Shown here: positions 43,969 to 53,373 of the stretch, piece after piece
Position numbering within the stretch: position 1 is the first letter of the stretch
How the letters are laid out: the number at the start of each line of letters is the position of its first letter
Source: Amphritea sp. 1_MG-2023
Lineage (GTDB): Bacteria > Pseudomonadota > Gammaproteobacteria > Pseudomonadales > Balneatricaceae
NCBI RefSeq assembly: GCF_030547545.1
Contig: NZ_JAUOQE010000011.1
Span: forward strand, 1 to 64,000
Direction: 5' to 3'
Length of the DNA stretch: 64,000 nt
Notes under the pieces: generated by a model
Database searches by the model: none
Told to the model about the DNA's origin: nothing
Seen by the model: only the letters and a program-made list of their open reading frames with translations
Program-made: the position numbers and the translations under genes

Positions 43969-45435
43969 ATGAGTCGGAAACTGGTAATCGATCCAGTTAC
44001 TCGTATTGAGGGGCATGGAAAAGTAACCATTCAATTGGATGATGACAATCAAGTCACCGATGCTAAGTTGCATGTGGTTGAGTTCCGTGGGTTTGAGAAA
44101 CTGGTGCAAGGTCATCCTTATTGGGAAGCGCCGATGTTACTGCAGCGAATTTGCGGTATCTGCTTCGTCAGTCACCACCTGTGCGGCGCCAAGGCATTGG
44201 ATGACATGATCGGAGTCGGCTTAGGTCAGCATATCCGACTGTTACCAGGGCCAGAAAAAATTCGGCGGTTGGGGCATTATGCGCAGCAGTTGCAATCTCA
44301 CGTGACCGCTTATTTCTACTTAGTGGTGCCCGAGATGCTATTCGGTATGGATGCCCCGCCGGAACAACGCAATGTGCTGGGCTTGGTGGAACAGGATCCC
44401 GCCTTGGTAAAGCGGGTGGTGGCGCTACGTAAATGGGGTCAGGAATTGATTAAGACGGTGCTAGGTAAACGGATGCATGGCATTAGCTCGGTGCCGGGCG
44501 GGGTGAGTAAAAATATCAGTATTGAAGAGCGGGATCGTTTTCTCCAAGGGGAGGAAGGCTTGCTCTCCATCGATGAGGTGATCGAGTATGCACAGGAAGG
44601 CCTGGAGCTTTTTTATCAGTTTCATGAGCAGCATCGAGAGCAGGTCGATCAGTTTGCCGTCGTGCCAGCACTGGATATGTGCTTGGTAAACGATGAGGGC
44701 AATGTTGATTACTATCATGGGCGGATACGTATCATCGATGAGCATAAGCACATCGTGCAGGAATTTGATTATCATGATTATTTACAGCATTTTTCTGAAG
44801 CGACTGAGGCATGGAGCTATATGAAGTTTCCCTACCTTAAAGCGTTAGGTCGGGAAAAAGGCTCCGTTCGGGTCGGGCCCTTAGCACGCTTAAATGTCAC
44901 TAAAACTCTATCGACACCCTTGGCTGAGGCGGCGCTGAAGAAATTTCACGCTTACACGAATGGTCGATCGAATAACATGACATTGCATACCAACTGGGCG
45001 CGTGCCATTGAAATTATTCATTCCGCAGAACTGATCAAAGCGCTACTCAATGATACTGATCTACAGAACACCGAGTTATTGATGATACCGGCGGATACGG
45101 CATGGACCGGTGAGGGAATCGGTGTTGTCGAAGCGCCCCGTGGCACGCTATTACATCATTATCGGGCGGCGAAAACAGGCGACATTACCTTTGCCAATCT
45201 GATTGTGTCGACCACGCAAAATAATCAGGTGATTAACCGGACAGTGCAATCAGTGGCACAGGATTATATCAGCGGTAAGGCTGAGATCACCGAAGGGATG
45301 CTGAATGCGATTGAGGTAGGCATTCGTGCTTATGATCCCTGTTTGAGCTGCGCGACACATGCGTTGGGTCAGATGCCACTCAAAATCTCTGTATTCGATG
45401 CTCGGGGAAACATCATTGATGAACTGTGTCGCTGA
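43969..45435 (+). CDS. hoxH: NAD-reducing [NiFe]-hydrogenase large subunit HoxH
   Basis: 488 residues. The four nickel-site cysteines are visible in RICGICFVSHHLC near the start and DPCLSCATH near the end, with DPVTRIEGHGK as the N-terminal signature. The 24 residues after DPCLSCATH (ALGQMPLKISVF and on) are the C-terminal extension that a maturation protease removes. It is the catalytic H2-splitting subunit, cytoplasmic, making NADH with HoxFUY. The matching protease gene hoxW overlaps its 3' end. No hyp maturation genes are in the window, so they must be elsewhere in the genome. Confidence 0.96.
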   Translation: MSRKLVIDPVTRIEGHGKVTIQLDDDNQVTDAKLHVVEFRGFEKLVQGHPYWEAPMLLQRICGICFVSHHLCGAKALDDMIGVGLGQHIRLLPGPEKIRRLGHYAQQLQSHVTAYFYLVVPEMLFGMDAPPEQRNVLGLVEQDPALVKRVVALRKWGQELIKTVLGKRMHGISSVPGGVSKNISIEERDRFLQGEEGLLSIDEVIEYAQEGLELFYQFHEQHREQVDQFAVVPALDMCLVNDEGNVDYYHGRIRIIDEHKHIVQEFDYHDYLQHFSEATEAWSYMKFPYLKALGREKGSVRVGPLARLNVTKTLSTPLAEAALKKFHAYTNGRSNNMTLHTNWARAIEIIHSAELIKALLNDTDLQNTELLMIPADTAWTGEGIGVVEAPRGTLLHHYRAAKTGDITFANLIVSTTQNNQVINRTVQSVAQDYISGKAEITEGMLNAIEVGIRAYDPCLSCATHALGQMPLKISVFDARGNIIDELCR

Positions 45436-45901
45436 GGTTAATCGCTTATCGCTGACGGATTTTAATAGCGCTGATTGTTTGATCTACGGTATTGGTAATG
45501 TCGGCCGTCAGGATGATGGGCTGGGCTGGGCTTTTATCGACTGGATTGAGGCGCAAGGTCTATGTTCAAAGGCTGAAACGGTGCGCAATTATCAGTTATT
45601 TCTCGAGGATGCCGATCTAATCAGTCGCAAGAAGCGGGTTCTGTTTGTGGATGCGACCAAAGATATGACGGTGGAGCACTTTGCCTTATATCAAGAGCAG
45701 GCAAAACTGGATTTTAGTTTTACCTCTCATGCGATCTCTATCGCCGCCATCATGGCAACCTGTCAGTTATGTTTTGATCGCCAGCCAGATGTGTATGTAT
45801 TGGCGATCAGAGGATATGAGTGGGCCTTACAGGAAGGCCTAACGGAGCATGCACAAGTCAATTTAGATCAAGCGGTGCTGCACTTCAGTAAATCAGATTA
45901 A
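45419..45901 (+). CDS. hoxW: Hydrogenase maturation protease HoxW
   Basis: 160 residues from ATG 45419, which lies inside the last 17 bases of hoxH; the frame opening at 45359 is inside hoxH. YGIGNVGRQDDGLGWAFIDW is the protease signature with the nickel-sensing Asp residues, and SFTSHAISIAAIMA carries the conserved His. It would cut the C-terminal tail of HoxH after NiFe insertion. Translational coupling to hoxH fits. Confidence 0.92.
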   Translation: MNCVAEVNRLSLTDFNSADCLIYGIGNVGRQDDGLGWAFIDWIEAQGLCSKAETVRNYQLFLEDADLISRKKRVLFVDATKDMTVEHFALYQEQAKLDFSFTSHAISIAAIMATCQLCFDRQPDVYVLAIRGYEWALQEGLTEHAQVNLDQAVLHFSKSD

Positions 45902-45915
45902 GACGAGGTCAACAA

Positions 45916-45933
45916 GGCTAACAACCGTTAGCC
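45916..45933 (+). terminator. Possible terminator hairpin of the hox operon
   Basis: GGCTAAC (45916-45922) and GTTAGCC (45927-45933) form a 7-bp stem with a 4-base loop 15 bases after the hoxW stop. No T-tract follows, so intrinsic termination is uncertain. Confidence 0.4.
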
Positions 45934-45989
45934 ATCGATTGCAGCCTTAACATAGCGGGCTTGGAATTAGGAAAGCGTCGCTTTATAGC

Positions 45990-46258
45990 TAAGGAAGGTG
46001 CGAATAAGTCTGTTATGTTCTCTGCGGACATTAGAATGGCCAGATACGCGAAAGCCAGTGCAGCGAAATGTCTGGACCTTTTCAAGCTGGCTGACAAAGT
46101 AGATGACTATTCTAATATCCGCCCTTTGGGGCTTTCAGAGAAGCAGGATCTCAGCGTTAACATTTTTCGACGTACAATCAGTATGCCTGTAACAGTTGCC
46201 TTGATCTTCAGCTTCTCTGTAAGCCAGAGGCGTAATTGACTTATTCGCACCTTCCCTA
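45990..46258. mobile_element. MITE-like element, copy G (269 bp), longest form, at a stop codon
   Basis: TA-flanked, terminal repeat AGGAAGGTGCGAATAAGTC and inverse. It contains all modules seen in shorter copies: ATGTTCTCTGCGGACATTAG, the segment with CGCGAAAGCCAGTGCAGCG and AAAGTAGATGAC, CCGCCCTTTGGGGC, and the 84-bp nested module at 46136-46219 with its own ends CAGAGAAGC/GCTTCTCTG. The right end supplies the last two bases plus one (CTA) that read as the TAG stop of the minus-strand gene. The 92-codon frame at 45961 is element sequence, not a gene. Confidence 0.92.
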
Positions 46259-48832
46259 ACGCATAAGCTTAGTCGGTAGCATGGTTTGCTTTGGCTGTGA
46301 GAGCGATGATAACGGCTGAGGTGTTTGACTATTTTTTTGCAGATGATACCACTGCAGAAAGGATTCCGCCGGCATCGGTCTGGCTAATAGAAAGCCTTGC
46401 ATCTGATCACAGTTCATCTGTTTCAGAATATCCAGTTGCGCCTGATGTTCGATCCCTTCGGCCACCACTTGCAAACCCAATACATGGCTCATCTCAATGA
46501 TGGATGTGACGATGGCTCGGTCTACTTTTGATTGTTCTAGATTGATTAAGAAGCTGCGATCAATTTTGAGAATATCTAACGACATCGTCCGTATATAACT
46601 AAGGCTAGAGTAACCGGTCCCAAAATCATCGATGGCCACTTGAATATGATGACTACGGAGGCGGTTGATCGCTTGTTTGGTTTCGTCAGGGCAGTGCAGA
46701 AAGCTGGTTTCGGTGAGTTCGACAGACAATTGCTGCGGCGCAATCTGATGTTGTTTGAGGGCATTGAGTATTTGATTAACAACATCGCCTTGCTGAAATT
46801 GTTTGGCGGAGACGTTAATGGCGACATTAATGGTATCGCCCTGTTGATTCCAACTGGAAATTTGCCGACAAGCTTCTTCGATGACGTAGAGGCCGATGCG
46901 ATTGATCAGATCAAGGTCTTCAGCGAGCGGAATAAATTCCGCCGGTGAGATAAAGCCGAGTTGAGGATGAAGCCAGCGCAGTAATGCTTCGCAACTGGTT
47001 GGCTTGCCCGTCTGCAAACAGATCTTGGGCTGATAATAGAGTTGAAATTCCTGGTTATCGATCGCCGCTTGCAGATCACTGCCCATTTGATAGCGACTCT
47101 GAATCATTCGGTGCTGTTCTGACGAAAAGAAACGAAAGCTGTTACGGCCAAAGTCTTTGGCTAAATGTACCGCTGAATCGGCACATTTGAGCAGCGATTC
47201 GGCGTCGCTGGCATCGGTAGGAAAGAAGCTGACGCCGATACTGACAGTCGTCTTGAGTTCTTTTCCATCGATCAGTATCGGTTGATTGACGGTGTGCAGT
47301 ATGCGGTTAAGAAACTCACTAATCTGAGGGCTTTTATCGACATCCGTGAGGATCAGATTAAATTCATCACCACCAAAGCGAGCGACGGTGTCGCCCTCAT
47401 CCAGCTGTTCATCAATTCGCCGACCGACCTCTTTAAGTACCTTATCGCCGATTTCATGACCGTGTAGGTCATTGATCTGTTGGAAAAAATCGACATCTAT
47501 GTAGGCAACGGCGACTCGATGTTCATGTTCTTTGGCATAACCCAAAGAGACTTGGAGACGATCATGAAATAGCTTGCGATTAGGCAAGCGAGTGAGTTCG
47601 TCAAAATAGGCCAAGCGTTTGATGCGCGCCTCAGATTTTTTTATTTCGGTTAAGTCTGTAAAAATTGAGGCATATTGGGTTATCTTGCCGCTATCATCTT
47701 TAATTGAGGTGATACTGAGCCACTCAGGGAAAACCGAACCATCTTTGCGTCGGTTCCAGATCTCACCCTGCCAGAAACCTTGCTCAGTCAGGCAATGCCA
47801 CATATCGAGATAAAATTGCGGGCTATGACGTCCCGAACTCAGAATGTTGGGATTTTTACCCAGTACTTCGGCGCTGGTATAACCAGTAATCTCCGTAAAT
47901 GATGGGTTGATGCGCACGATATGGGCGTGATGATCGCAAATAAGGATTGCTTCCATTGAGGCTTCAATGACCTTATCGACTAACTTAAGGTTGTGCTGTG
48001 ATTTTTCTAAGGCAAGGTCTCTATCATGCAGTAATTCACGCAGGCGGCCTACATGATTAGTTTCGACGGTTTTGAGAATATCTGAATAGCAGATTAAGCC
48101 GGTGATAGTTCCCTGATGGTCGGTGATCGCAAGATGTTGAAATTGATGGCGATGAAACACGCGGCGAGCATGGTACAAACTCAAATCTTGTTTAATGGTT
48201 ATCAGCGTGTTGTCACAGATATCGATGAGCAGATCATGCTGTCGATTCTGAGCTAACAGGTTGATGGCATCGCGCTCGGTCAAAATACCGGTGACTTTAT
48301 TGTTTTGCCGTATCAGTAGGGCTGAAGCATTAGATTCTTCGAGTATTTTAAGGGCACGAATAACCGTAAGACTGCCATCTGCGGTGACCGGATTTAGATT
48401 GGCAATTTCTTCCACAGAACGCATAAATAGATCATGCTCAACGGTATGGCTATTGACGACATCGGTTTCAGAAATAATGCCGCAGGCTTCTCCCGTTTTT
48501 TTCGTGACGACCAGATGACGTATTTTATGGGTGATGAATAGTTGACTCGCACTATCGACAGATTTCCATTCGGATATTGTGAACACGGGGGTGGACATAA
48601 AATGGTGTGCGGGTGCGGTTGCGTCATGCTCAAGCCAGAGTCTTATTAAATCTTGGCGGGTGACAATACCGATGGGGCGTTGTTTTTCACACACCACAAT
48701 CGAGCCAATTTTTTTCTCGTCCATGAGATTAATCAGCTTGTCAGCACTGTCATCTGAAGTACAGGTGATCAAGTTCGGCTGAGCAATATGCCTGACGAGT
48801 AATCGATTGTTAACCTGAGAAGCCCTGGACAT
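46256..48832 (-). CDS. CBS-PAS-GGDEF-EAL signalling protein
   Basis: 858 residues from ATG 48832 (one codon inside a TTG-opened frame). Two pairs of CBS domains occupy about 1-270 (IGSIVVCEKQRPIGIVTRQDL, IRHLVVTKKTGEACGIISETD and two more). A coiled linker is followed by PAS (EASMEAILICDHHAHIVRIN), a GGDEF domain with intact RFGGDEFNLILTD, and an EAL domain with EALLRWLHP, ELTETS and DDFGTGYSSLSYI. CBS domains bind adenine nucleotides, so cell energy may set c-di-GMP turnover. No membrane segments. The stop codon TAG is formed by the TA and first base of mobile element G, so the original C-terminus may have been altered. Confidence 0.93.
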   Translation of the reverse strand: MSRASQVNNRLLVRHIAQPNLITCTSDDSADKLINLMDEKKIGSIVVCEKQRPIGIVTRQDLIRLWLEHDATAPAHHFMSTPVFTISEWKSVDSASQLFITHKIRHLVVTKKTGEACGIISETDVVNSHTVEHDLFMRSVEEIANLNPVTADGSLTVIRALKILEESNASALLIRQNNKVTGILTERDAINLLAQNRQHDLLIDICDNTLITIKQDLSLYHARRVFHRHQFQHLAITDHQGTITGLICYSDILKTVETNHVGRLRELLHDRDLALEKSQHNLKLVDKVIEASMEAILICDHHAHIVRINPSFTEITGYTSAEVLGKNPNILSSGRHSPQFYLDMWHCLTEQGFWQGEIWNRRKDGSVFPEWLSITSIKDDSGKITQYASIFTDLTEIKKSEARIKRLAYFDELTRLPNRKLFHDRLQVSLGYAKEHEHRVAVAYIDVDFFQQINDLHGHEIGDKVLKEVGRRIDEQLDEGDTVARFGGDEFNLILTDVDKSPQISEFLNRILHTVNQPILIDGKELKTTVSIGVSFFPTDASDAESLLKCADSAVHLAKDFGRNSFRFFSSEQHRMIQSRYQMGSDLQAAIDNQEFQLYYQPKICLQTGKPTSCEALLRWLHPQLGFISPAEFIPLAEDLDLINRIGLYVIEEACRQISSWNQQGDTINVAINVSAKQFQQGDVVNQILNALKQHQIAPQQLSVELTETSFLHCPDETKQAINRLRSHHIQVAIDDFGTGYSSLSYIRTMSLDILKIDRSFLINLEQSKVDRAIVTSIIEMSHVLGLQVVAEGIEHQAQLDILKQMNCDQMQGFLLARPMPAESFLQWYHLQKNSQTPQPLSSLSQPKQTMLPTKLMR

Positions 48833-49014
48833 CAAAAAGAACCCTTTTACCAGAAATTGAGACGCAAAATGAGTCCAATCCTAGCAGTTGCTCTAAATGC
48901 GAGATAGATAAGAAAAGCGTCGAGTGGTTGCTAGTCATCGTTATATTAAAACAATATGCAGTTTCTTTGATGTGTGTCGTGTTTAGTGCCTTTTAAGAAT
49001 AAATTTTGTCTCAC

Positions 49015-49042
49015 TGATCTCTCTGCGGCTGGCTTGCGTAAG
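49015..49042 (+). promoter_or_regulatory. Candidate RpoE/ChrR-type sigma factor promoter of the DUF2878 operon
   Basis: TGATCT (49015-49020), 16-base spacer, CGTAAG (49037-49042), 20 bases before the DUF2878 start. Same -35 and -10 as at 58212-58239 and close to 58288-58316. TGATC-type -35 boxes are known for the RpoE-ChrR (ECF11) family. Assignment is by pattern and by operon content. Confidence 0.7.
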
Positions 49043-49061
49043 CATCATAAAAGAGGTTGAA

Positions 49062-49586
49062 ATGATGCGACGTGTGGGATCAGACAATATTTGGCTTAAC
49101 CTGCTGGGGTTTCAGTTAGCCTGGTGGTGTGCCATTTTAATGACGCATCACAGTCTGCCTATTTTATTCAGTTTATTGATTTTGCATCTACTGTTTCATC
49201 GTCAACCGGTGATAGAAACCTCTGTGCTGTTACTGTGTGGATTAACCGGCTTTGCCGTGGATGTGATGTTGACGGTTATCGGTTTTTTTCAGTTTGAAGC
49301 GTCAGACTTTCCGCCGTTTTGGTTGCTTTTATTATGGTTTTGTTTCTCGGCGACATTGCGGCAGAGTCTTAGCTTTTTCCACTCGCGGCTGTTACTTGCA
49401 GCGGTCTGCGGCGGTTTTTTTGGCAGCCTAACCTATCTAACCGCCGCCCATTTGGGGGTCGTCACGCTGGGGTTTCCATGGTTATCGAGTGGACTGGTGT
49501 TGATGCTGATCTGGATGCTGCTATTTCCGTTGTTAATACGATTCAGTGAGATGAGCTTTATGCGTCGGGCTAATCATGATGGTTAA
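49062..49586 (+). CDS. DUF2878 membrane protein
   Basis: 174 residues, almost entirely hydrophobic, about six membrane helices (WLNLLGFQLAWWCAIL, LFSLLILHLLF, PPFWLLLLWFCFSATL, GFPWLSSGLVLMLIWMLLFPLL). It matches the DUF2878 family, commonly found with the chalcone-isomerase-like, DUF3833 and cyclopropane synthase genes in gammaproteobacterial RpoE-ChrR loci. Function unknown. GAGGTTGA precedes the ATG-ATG start. It overlaps the next gene by 11 bases and is first in the operon under the 49015 promoter. Confidence 0.85.
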   Translation: MMRRVGSDNIWLNLLGFQLAWWCAILMTHHSLPILFSLLILHLLFHRQPVIETSVLLLCGLTGFAVDVMLTVIGFFQFEASDFPPFWLLLLWFCFSATLRQSLSFFHSRLLLAAVCGGFFGSLTYLTAAHLGVVTLGFPWLSSGLVLMLIWMLLFPLLIRFSEMSFMRRANHDG

Positions 49587-50085
49587 TCGACTGTTGATCA
49601 TCTTCGTGTTGTTGGTTACCGGTGTGAGTCACACGCTTGCCACCCCCTTGCCGGAGAATATGAAAATGGTGGGGCAAGCCGAACTAAAGGTGTTGTGGTT
49701 TCGTGTCTATAGTGCGCGGCTTGAAAATACCGACGGACGCTATGTGTCGATGGCGATGCCGTTATTACTGCATCTCCATTACCACCGAGATATTAGTCGG
49801 CAGCAGTTATTAGATGAGACACAGTCTCAATGGCAACGGGCTGCTATTGATCCGCAGCAACAGTCGCAATGGTTATCGTCGTTAGCACAACTATGGCCCG
49901 ATATTCGTCAACACGATTCCCTCAGTTTTTATCAAGATAGCCAAGGTGATGGGCACTTCTATCACAATCGACGCTATATCGGCTCCATCCATGAGCGACG
50001 CTTTAGTCAGGCTTTTCTGGCTATCTGGTTAGCCGATAACAGTGATTTTCCGCAATTAACACGGGCATTAACCGGTAGACGTTAA
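49576..50085 (+). CDS. Chalcone isomerase-like periplasmic protein
   Basis: 169 residues with an N-terminal signal peptide (LLIIFVLLVTGVSHTLATPLP). The body, MVGQAELKVLWFRVYSARLE through HYHRDISRQQLLDET and YIGSIHERRFSQAFLAIWLAD, fits bacterial chalcone-isomerase-like proteins. These lack known isomerase activity, and their role is open; a lipid-binding function is suggested for relatives. It is in the singlet-oxygen-type operon between DUF2878 and DUF3833. Confidence 0.8.
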   Translation: MMVNRLLIIFVLLVTGVSHTLATPLPENMKMVGQAELKVLWFRVYSARLENTDGRYVSMAMPLLLHLHYHRDISRQQLLDETQSQWQRAAIDPQQQSQWLSSLAQLWPDIRQHDSLSFYQDSQGDGHFYHNRRYIGSIHERRFSQAFLAIWLADNSDFPQLTRALTGRR

Positions 50086-50136
50086 ACCTCAAACAGAGCA
50101 TCTCATAACATTCGATAGCCTATTTAGGAGGACAGC

Positions 50137-50736
50137 ATGACACAGACAACACTCTCGTTATTGGCGTTAGCTTTACCCGTTTTATTAATATTACCGGGGT
50201 GTACTCGTTCGGTGGATGAGTATCGCGATCAACAGCCCGCACTGGAATTAAATAATTTCTTTAATGGGCAATTAGTCGCGTATGGCATGGTGCAGGACTT
50301 TTCAGGCAAGGTGACTCGCCGATTCAGGGCGGATATCGCCGCTCACTGGGAAGGCGATCATGGCATCTTGGATGAACACTTTAGCTTTAGCGATGGCGAG
50401 CAACAAAGCCGTTGTTGGCATTTAATTAAACAGGGAAATCATTACCGTGGTACGGCGGAGGATATTGTGGGCGAAGCCGTCGGCGAGGTGCAGGGTAACG
50501 CGCTGAATTGGCGCTACACGCTGCAAGTGCCGGTGAAGGGTCGCGTCTGGAATATCGCCTTGGATGATTGGCTATATCTGATTGATGAGAATAATTTAAT
50601 CAATCGAACAAAAATGAAAAAATTCGGCTTACCAGTGGGTGAGTTAACGTTGCATATTCGCAAGTTAAAGCCAGAAGAAGTGGGTGTTGATCGGCCTGCG
50701 ACGCCGAGCTGTGTTATCGATGATACGGCGGTATAA
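50137..50736 (+). CDS. DUF3833 lipoprotein
   Basis: 199 residues. The lipobox is ILPGC (Cys22), so it should be lipidated and membrane-anchored on the periplasmic side. The body (FFNGQLVAYGMVQDFSGKV, RRFRADIAAHWEGDHGILDE, LDDWLYLIDENNLINRTKM) is the DUF3833 pattern, a calycin-like beta-barrel by appearance. Function unknown; part of the conserved RpoE-ChrR gene set. AGGAGG lies 6 bases before ATG. Confidence 0.85.
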   Translation: MTQTTLSLLALALPVLLILPGCTRSVDEYRDQQPALELNNFFNGQLVAYGMVQDFSGKVTRRFRADIAAHWEGDHGILDEHFSFSDGEQQSRCWHLIKQGNHYRGTAEDIVGEAVGEVQGNALNWRYTLQVPVKGRVWNIALDDWLYLIDENNLINRTKMKKFGLPVGELTLHIRKLKPEEVGVDRPATPSCVIDDTAV

Positions 50737-50776
50737 GCTTGACCGTCAGTGATGGCTAGAATACGGGGAGGTCTGT

Positions 50777-51607
50777 ATGAAGAATGATGTATTACCGTGG
50801 AAAAACGTCTGGATAACGGGCGCAGGACGGGGTATTGGCGCGGCCTTAACTCGCTTGTTGTGTGATGACGGGGTGACGGTGTATGGCTCGGCTCGTACGC
50901 TGGAACAATTGACGCAACTGCAACAGGCGCTTGCCTCGAGCCCTGGTAAGCTTATCCCTGTACCCTTGGATATTCGTGATCATGATGCCGTAGAGCAACA
51001 GTTTCAGGTGTGGGATCAGCAGGGGTTTATGCCGGATTTAGTGGTTTTGAATGCCGGCAGTCATGATGCCTTTCCCGCCACTGAGTTTTCGGCAGCGCGT
51101 TGTAAAGCGCTGTTAGATATTAATTTGCAGGGCACACTAAACTGTCTCGAACCCGTATTATACCGTTATCTGCATGTCGGGCAGCAGGGTGAATCTGACA
51201 CCGCTGAGCAGTTAACTGGCTTGCATAAGGGGCGTGGGCAGGTGGCCGTGGTCGCATCAGTGGCGGGTTATCGTGGTTTACCCACGGCGGCGGCTTATGG
51301 CGCCGGTAAAGCCGCCCTGATTAATCTGTGTGAATCTCTAAGGCTTGAGCTACAGGGCAAAGGCGTTAAATTACAGCTTATTAATCCGGGTTTTGTGCGC
51401 ACGCCGTTAACGGATAAGAATGATTTTCCAATGCCGGCTTTAATGGAAGCTGATGAGGCTGCGCAGCGTATCGTCAAAGGGCTGTTGAGTCAGCGATTTG
51501 AAATTGTCTTTCCTCGGCGTTTCGTTTATCTATTAAAGCTATTCAGAGTGTTGCCCTACAACCTCTATTTCTGGCTGATAAAGCGCATAACGGGATCGAC
51601 AACTTAA
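50777..51607 (+). CDS. Short-chain dehydrogenase/reductase
   Basis: 276 residues, classical SDR: cofactor loop ITGAGRGIGAALTRLL, NAG in VLNAGSHDAFP, and the active-site Ser/Tyr/Lys in VASVAGYRGLPTAAAYGAGKAALIN. The C-terminal hydrophobic stretch (VYLLKLFRVLPYNLYFWLI) may attach it to the membrane. The substrate is unknown, possibly a lipid or oxidised fatty acyl group judging from the gene set. GGGGAGGTCTGT precedes the ATG. Operon member. Confidence 0.9.
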   Translation: MKNDVLPWKNVWITGAGRGIGAALTRLLCDDGVTVYGSARTLEQLTQLQQALASSPGKLIPVPLDIRDHDAVEQQFQVWDQQGFMPDLVVLNAGSHDAFPATEFSAARCKALLDINLQGTLNCLEPVLYRYLHVGQQGESDTAEQLTGLHKGRGQVAVVASVAGYRGLPTAAAYGAGKAALINLCESLRLELQGKGVKLQLINPGFVRTPLTDKNDFPMPALMEADEAAQRIVKGLLSQRFEIVFPRRFVYLLKLFRVLPYNLYFWLIKRITGSTT

Positions 51608-51626
51608 GTTTCAACAGGAGGCTGAG

Positions 51627-52142
51627 GTGAATGAGACACACATCAATGAGGAGAACATGAAGAGTGAGACACCGAATATCGAGCCGTTGAATGCTGAGCC
51701 GTGTGTTACTAACTCGCCCTATGTTGAGCATTTAGAGCGTTATGCCATGTTGCTATCGCAGCTCAAACCAGAGCGTATTAGCGAGCTTGGTATGTTAGTC
51801 AGCGAGACGATCTGCTTTACCGATCCATTCAACCGAGTGCAGTCTAAAAGCGCTTTTCTGGGGATTATGGCGGATATGTTTGAGCAATTAGATCAGGTGA
51901 GTTTTGAGGTGTTCGAGTGCCAAGTTCAGGGCGAAGTCGGTTACCTTTATTGGCGCTTCTCTGCCACGTCCCCCCTTGCTGGCGCTTTTAAGACCGAAGG
52001 TGTTAGCCGACTGGTGTTTGATCAACAGGGGCGGGTGGTCAGTCATCAGGATTTTTGGGATGCGAGTTTGTTAATGGAGCAATTTCCGCTGTTAGGTCGC
52101 GTGATCCGCTATATTCGCAGACGCGCAGCGTATCGAGCATGA
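51627..52142 (+). CDS. SnoaL/NTF2-like protein
   Basis: 171 residues. Residues 35-150 (LERYAMLLSQLKPERISELGM, VSETICFTDPFNRVQSKSA, GVSRLVFDQQGRVVSHQDFW) show the NTF2-like alpha+beta fold of SnoaL-type proteins. Such proteins are common partners of SDR and DUF3833 in singlet-oxygen regulons; ligand unknown. Start GTG 51627 with AGGAG 6 bases upstream; the ATG at 51657 with GAGGAG 3 bases upstream is an alternative, and the N-terminal 20-30 residues are acidic and poorly conserved in character. Last gene of the operon. Confidence 0.8.
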   Translation: MNETHINEENMKSETPNIEPLNAEPCVTNSPYVEHLERYAMLLSQLKPERISELGMLVSETICFTDPFNRVQSKSAFLGIMADMFEQLDQVSFEVFECQVQGEVGYLYWRFSATSPLAGAFKTEGVSRLVFDQQGRVVSHQDFWDASLLMEQFPLLGRVIRYIRRRAAYRA

Positions 52143-52295
52143 TGTGACGTTTTTACGAGTTGTTGCGAATTGTTTCGCTAGCGTGAGTCATCGAAGCGGC
52201 GCTATATTATTCCTTAGATTGTAATGCCCTGCGTACGCTTGTTGCTTAAAGCTTGAAACGAGGAGATCCCTCAGACGGCTCCTTCATCGGGTTCA

Positions 52296-53204
52296 TCAGA
52301 CTGGCTCTTCGCACGGGATTTCAGGGCGAATGAAATGCAAGCTCTCTTCTTCAAGAGGGTTGTGTAACACCTGCTGCAGATTCTTACGTGCCATTTCCAA
52401 GAGTTCAGCGTTTATTGGTTCTTTAGGGTAGGATAAATAGACGGGCCGATTGAATGTTTGCGCGTGCTTGACGAAAAATAAGCGTCCCTCCTTCACCTGC
52501 TTTTCAATCATGCGTTCTGGGAAGTAAGCTGCGCCACCATAATTAAGAATATAATCTAAGCCGGTCATTCCAAGACCAACCGATAACCGCGGTGCCTGTG
52601 TATCCGGGTACACCATGGCATGAGCCTCACGGAATTCATTCCCCCAGTCGACAAACACATAATCCTTAATCCAGCCTTGTTGTACTTCACGGGGTTTGGT
52701 GGCAACGAGTACCAAGGTATCCTCAAACAATAATTCCGTGCGGAGTTCGGATTGTTGACGATTAACATAGGTGAGGGCTAGATCTAACTCGCCATCAATG
52801 AGCTGTCTTAAGAGACTATCGGAATAATCCATGACCACTCGAGTACCGACCTCCGGAGCATTATTTTGCATCTGATCGATCCACAAGGGGGTGATTTGCT
52901 GCCAGAGGTTCAGTTGTACCCCGAGGGAGATCATGGCATCTAACTCTTCAGGCAGCGCGATTTCCTGCTTGGCTTGCTCCCAGGCTCTGACGGAGGTTGT
53001 GGCGTAGCGAATAAAGTGATGTCCGGATGTGGTCAGCTTTGAGCCATCCCGTTTGCGATTAAACAGGCTCGTGTTTAACTGATCTTCCAGTACCTTGATG
53101 CGTGCGCTAACGGTTGATTGCGTAATATGGAGATTGTCGGCGGCTACTTGAAAACTACCACTGCGAGCAACTTCGAGAAAGGCCTTCATGTGATTGATAT
53201 TCAT
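52296..53204 (-). CDS. LysR-family transcriptional regulator
   Basis: 302 residues: N-terminal winged helix (MKAFLEVARSGSFQVAADNL, HITQSTVSARIKVLEDQL) and a LysR substrate-binding domain. The likely target is the 2OG oxygenase upstream on the same strand, but a terminator between them (53311-53340) shows they are separate transcripts. It does not belong to the usual RpoE-ChrR set. Ligand unknown. Confidence 0.93.
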   Translation of the reverse strand: MNINHMKAFLEVARSGSFQVAADNLHITQSTVSARIKVLEDQLNTSLFNRKRDGSKLTTSGHHFIRYATTSVRAWEQAKQEIALPEELDAMISLGVQLNLWQQITPLWIDQMQNNAPEVGTRVVMDYSDSLLRQLIDGELDLALTYVNRQQSELRTELLFEDTLVLVATKPREVQQGWIKDYVFVDWGNEFREAHAMVYPDTQAPRLSVGLGMTGLDYILNYGGAAYFPERMIEKQVKEGRLFFVKHAQTFNRPVYLSYPKEPINAELLEMARKNLQQVLHNPLEEESLHFIRPEIPCEEPV

Positions 53205-53310
53205 AAAGCATCACCGTTTATTTCTTGTGATATTCAATATAATGATATTTATGTGGTGATCAATCGATGTCGCCGATTGAGTCGTTTTCAGATAACTTCT
53301 AGGTAATACG

Positions 53311-53340
53311 AAAAAGGGCGGCCTTTTTATTAAGCCGCCC
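53311..53340 (-). terminator. Terminator of the 2OG oxygenase gene
   Basis: GGGCGGC (53316-53322) and GCCGCCC (53334-53340) form a 7-bp G+C stem; on the minus strand it is followed by TTTTT (53315-53311). 34 bases past the oxygenase stop. Confidence 0.88.
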
Positions 53341-53373
53341 TCGAAACATCACGGGAAAAAGTCTCGTTATAGA

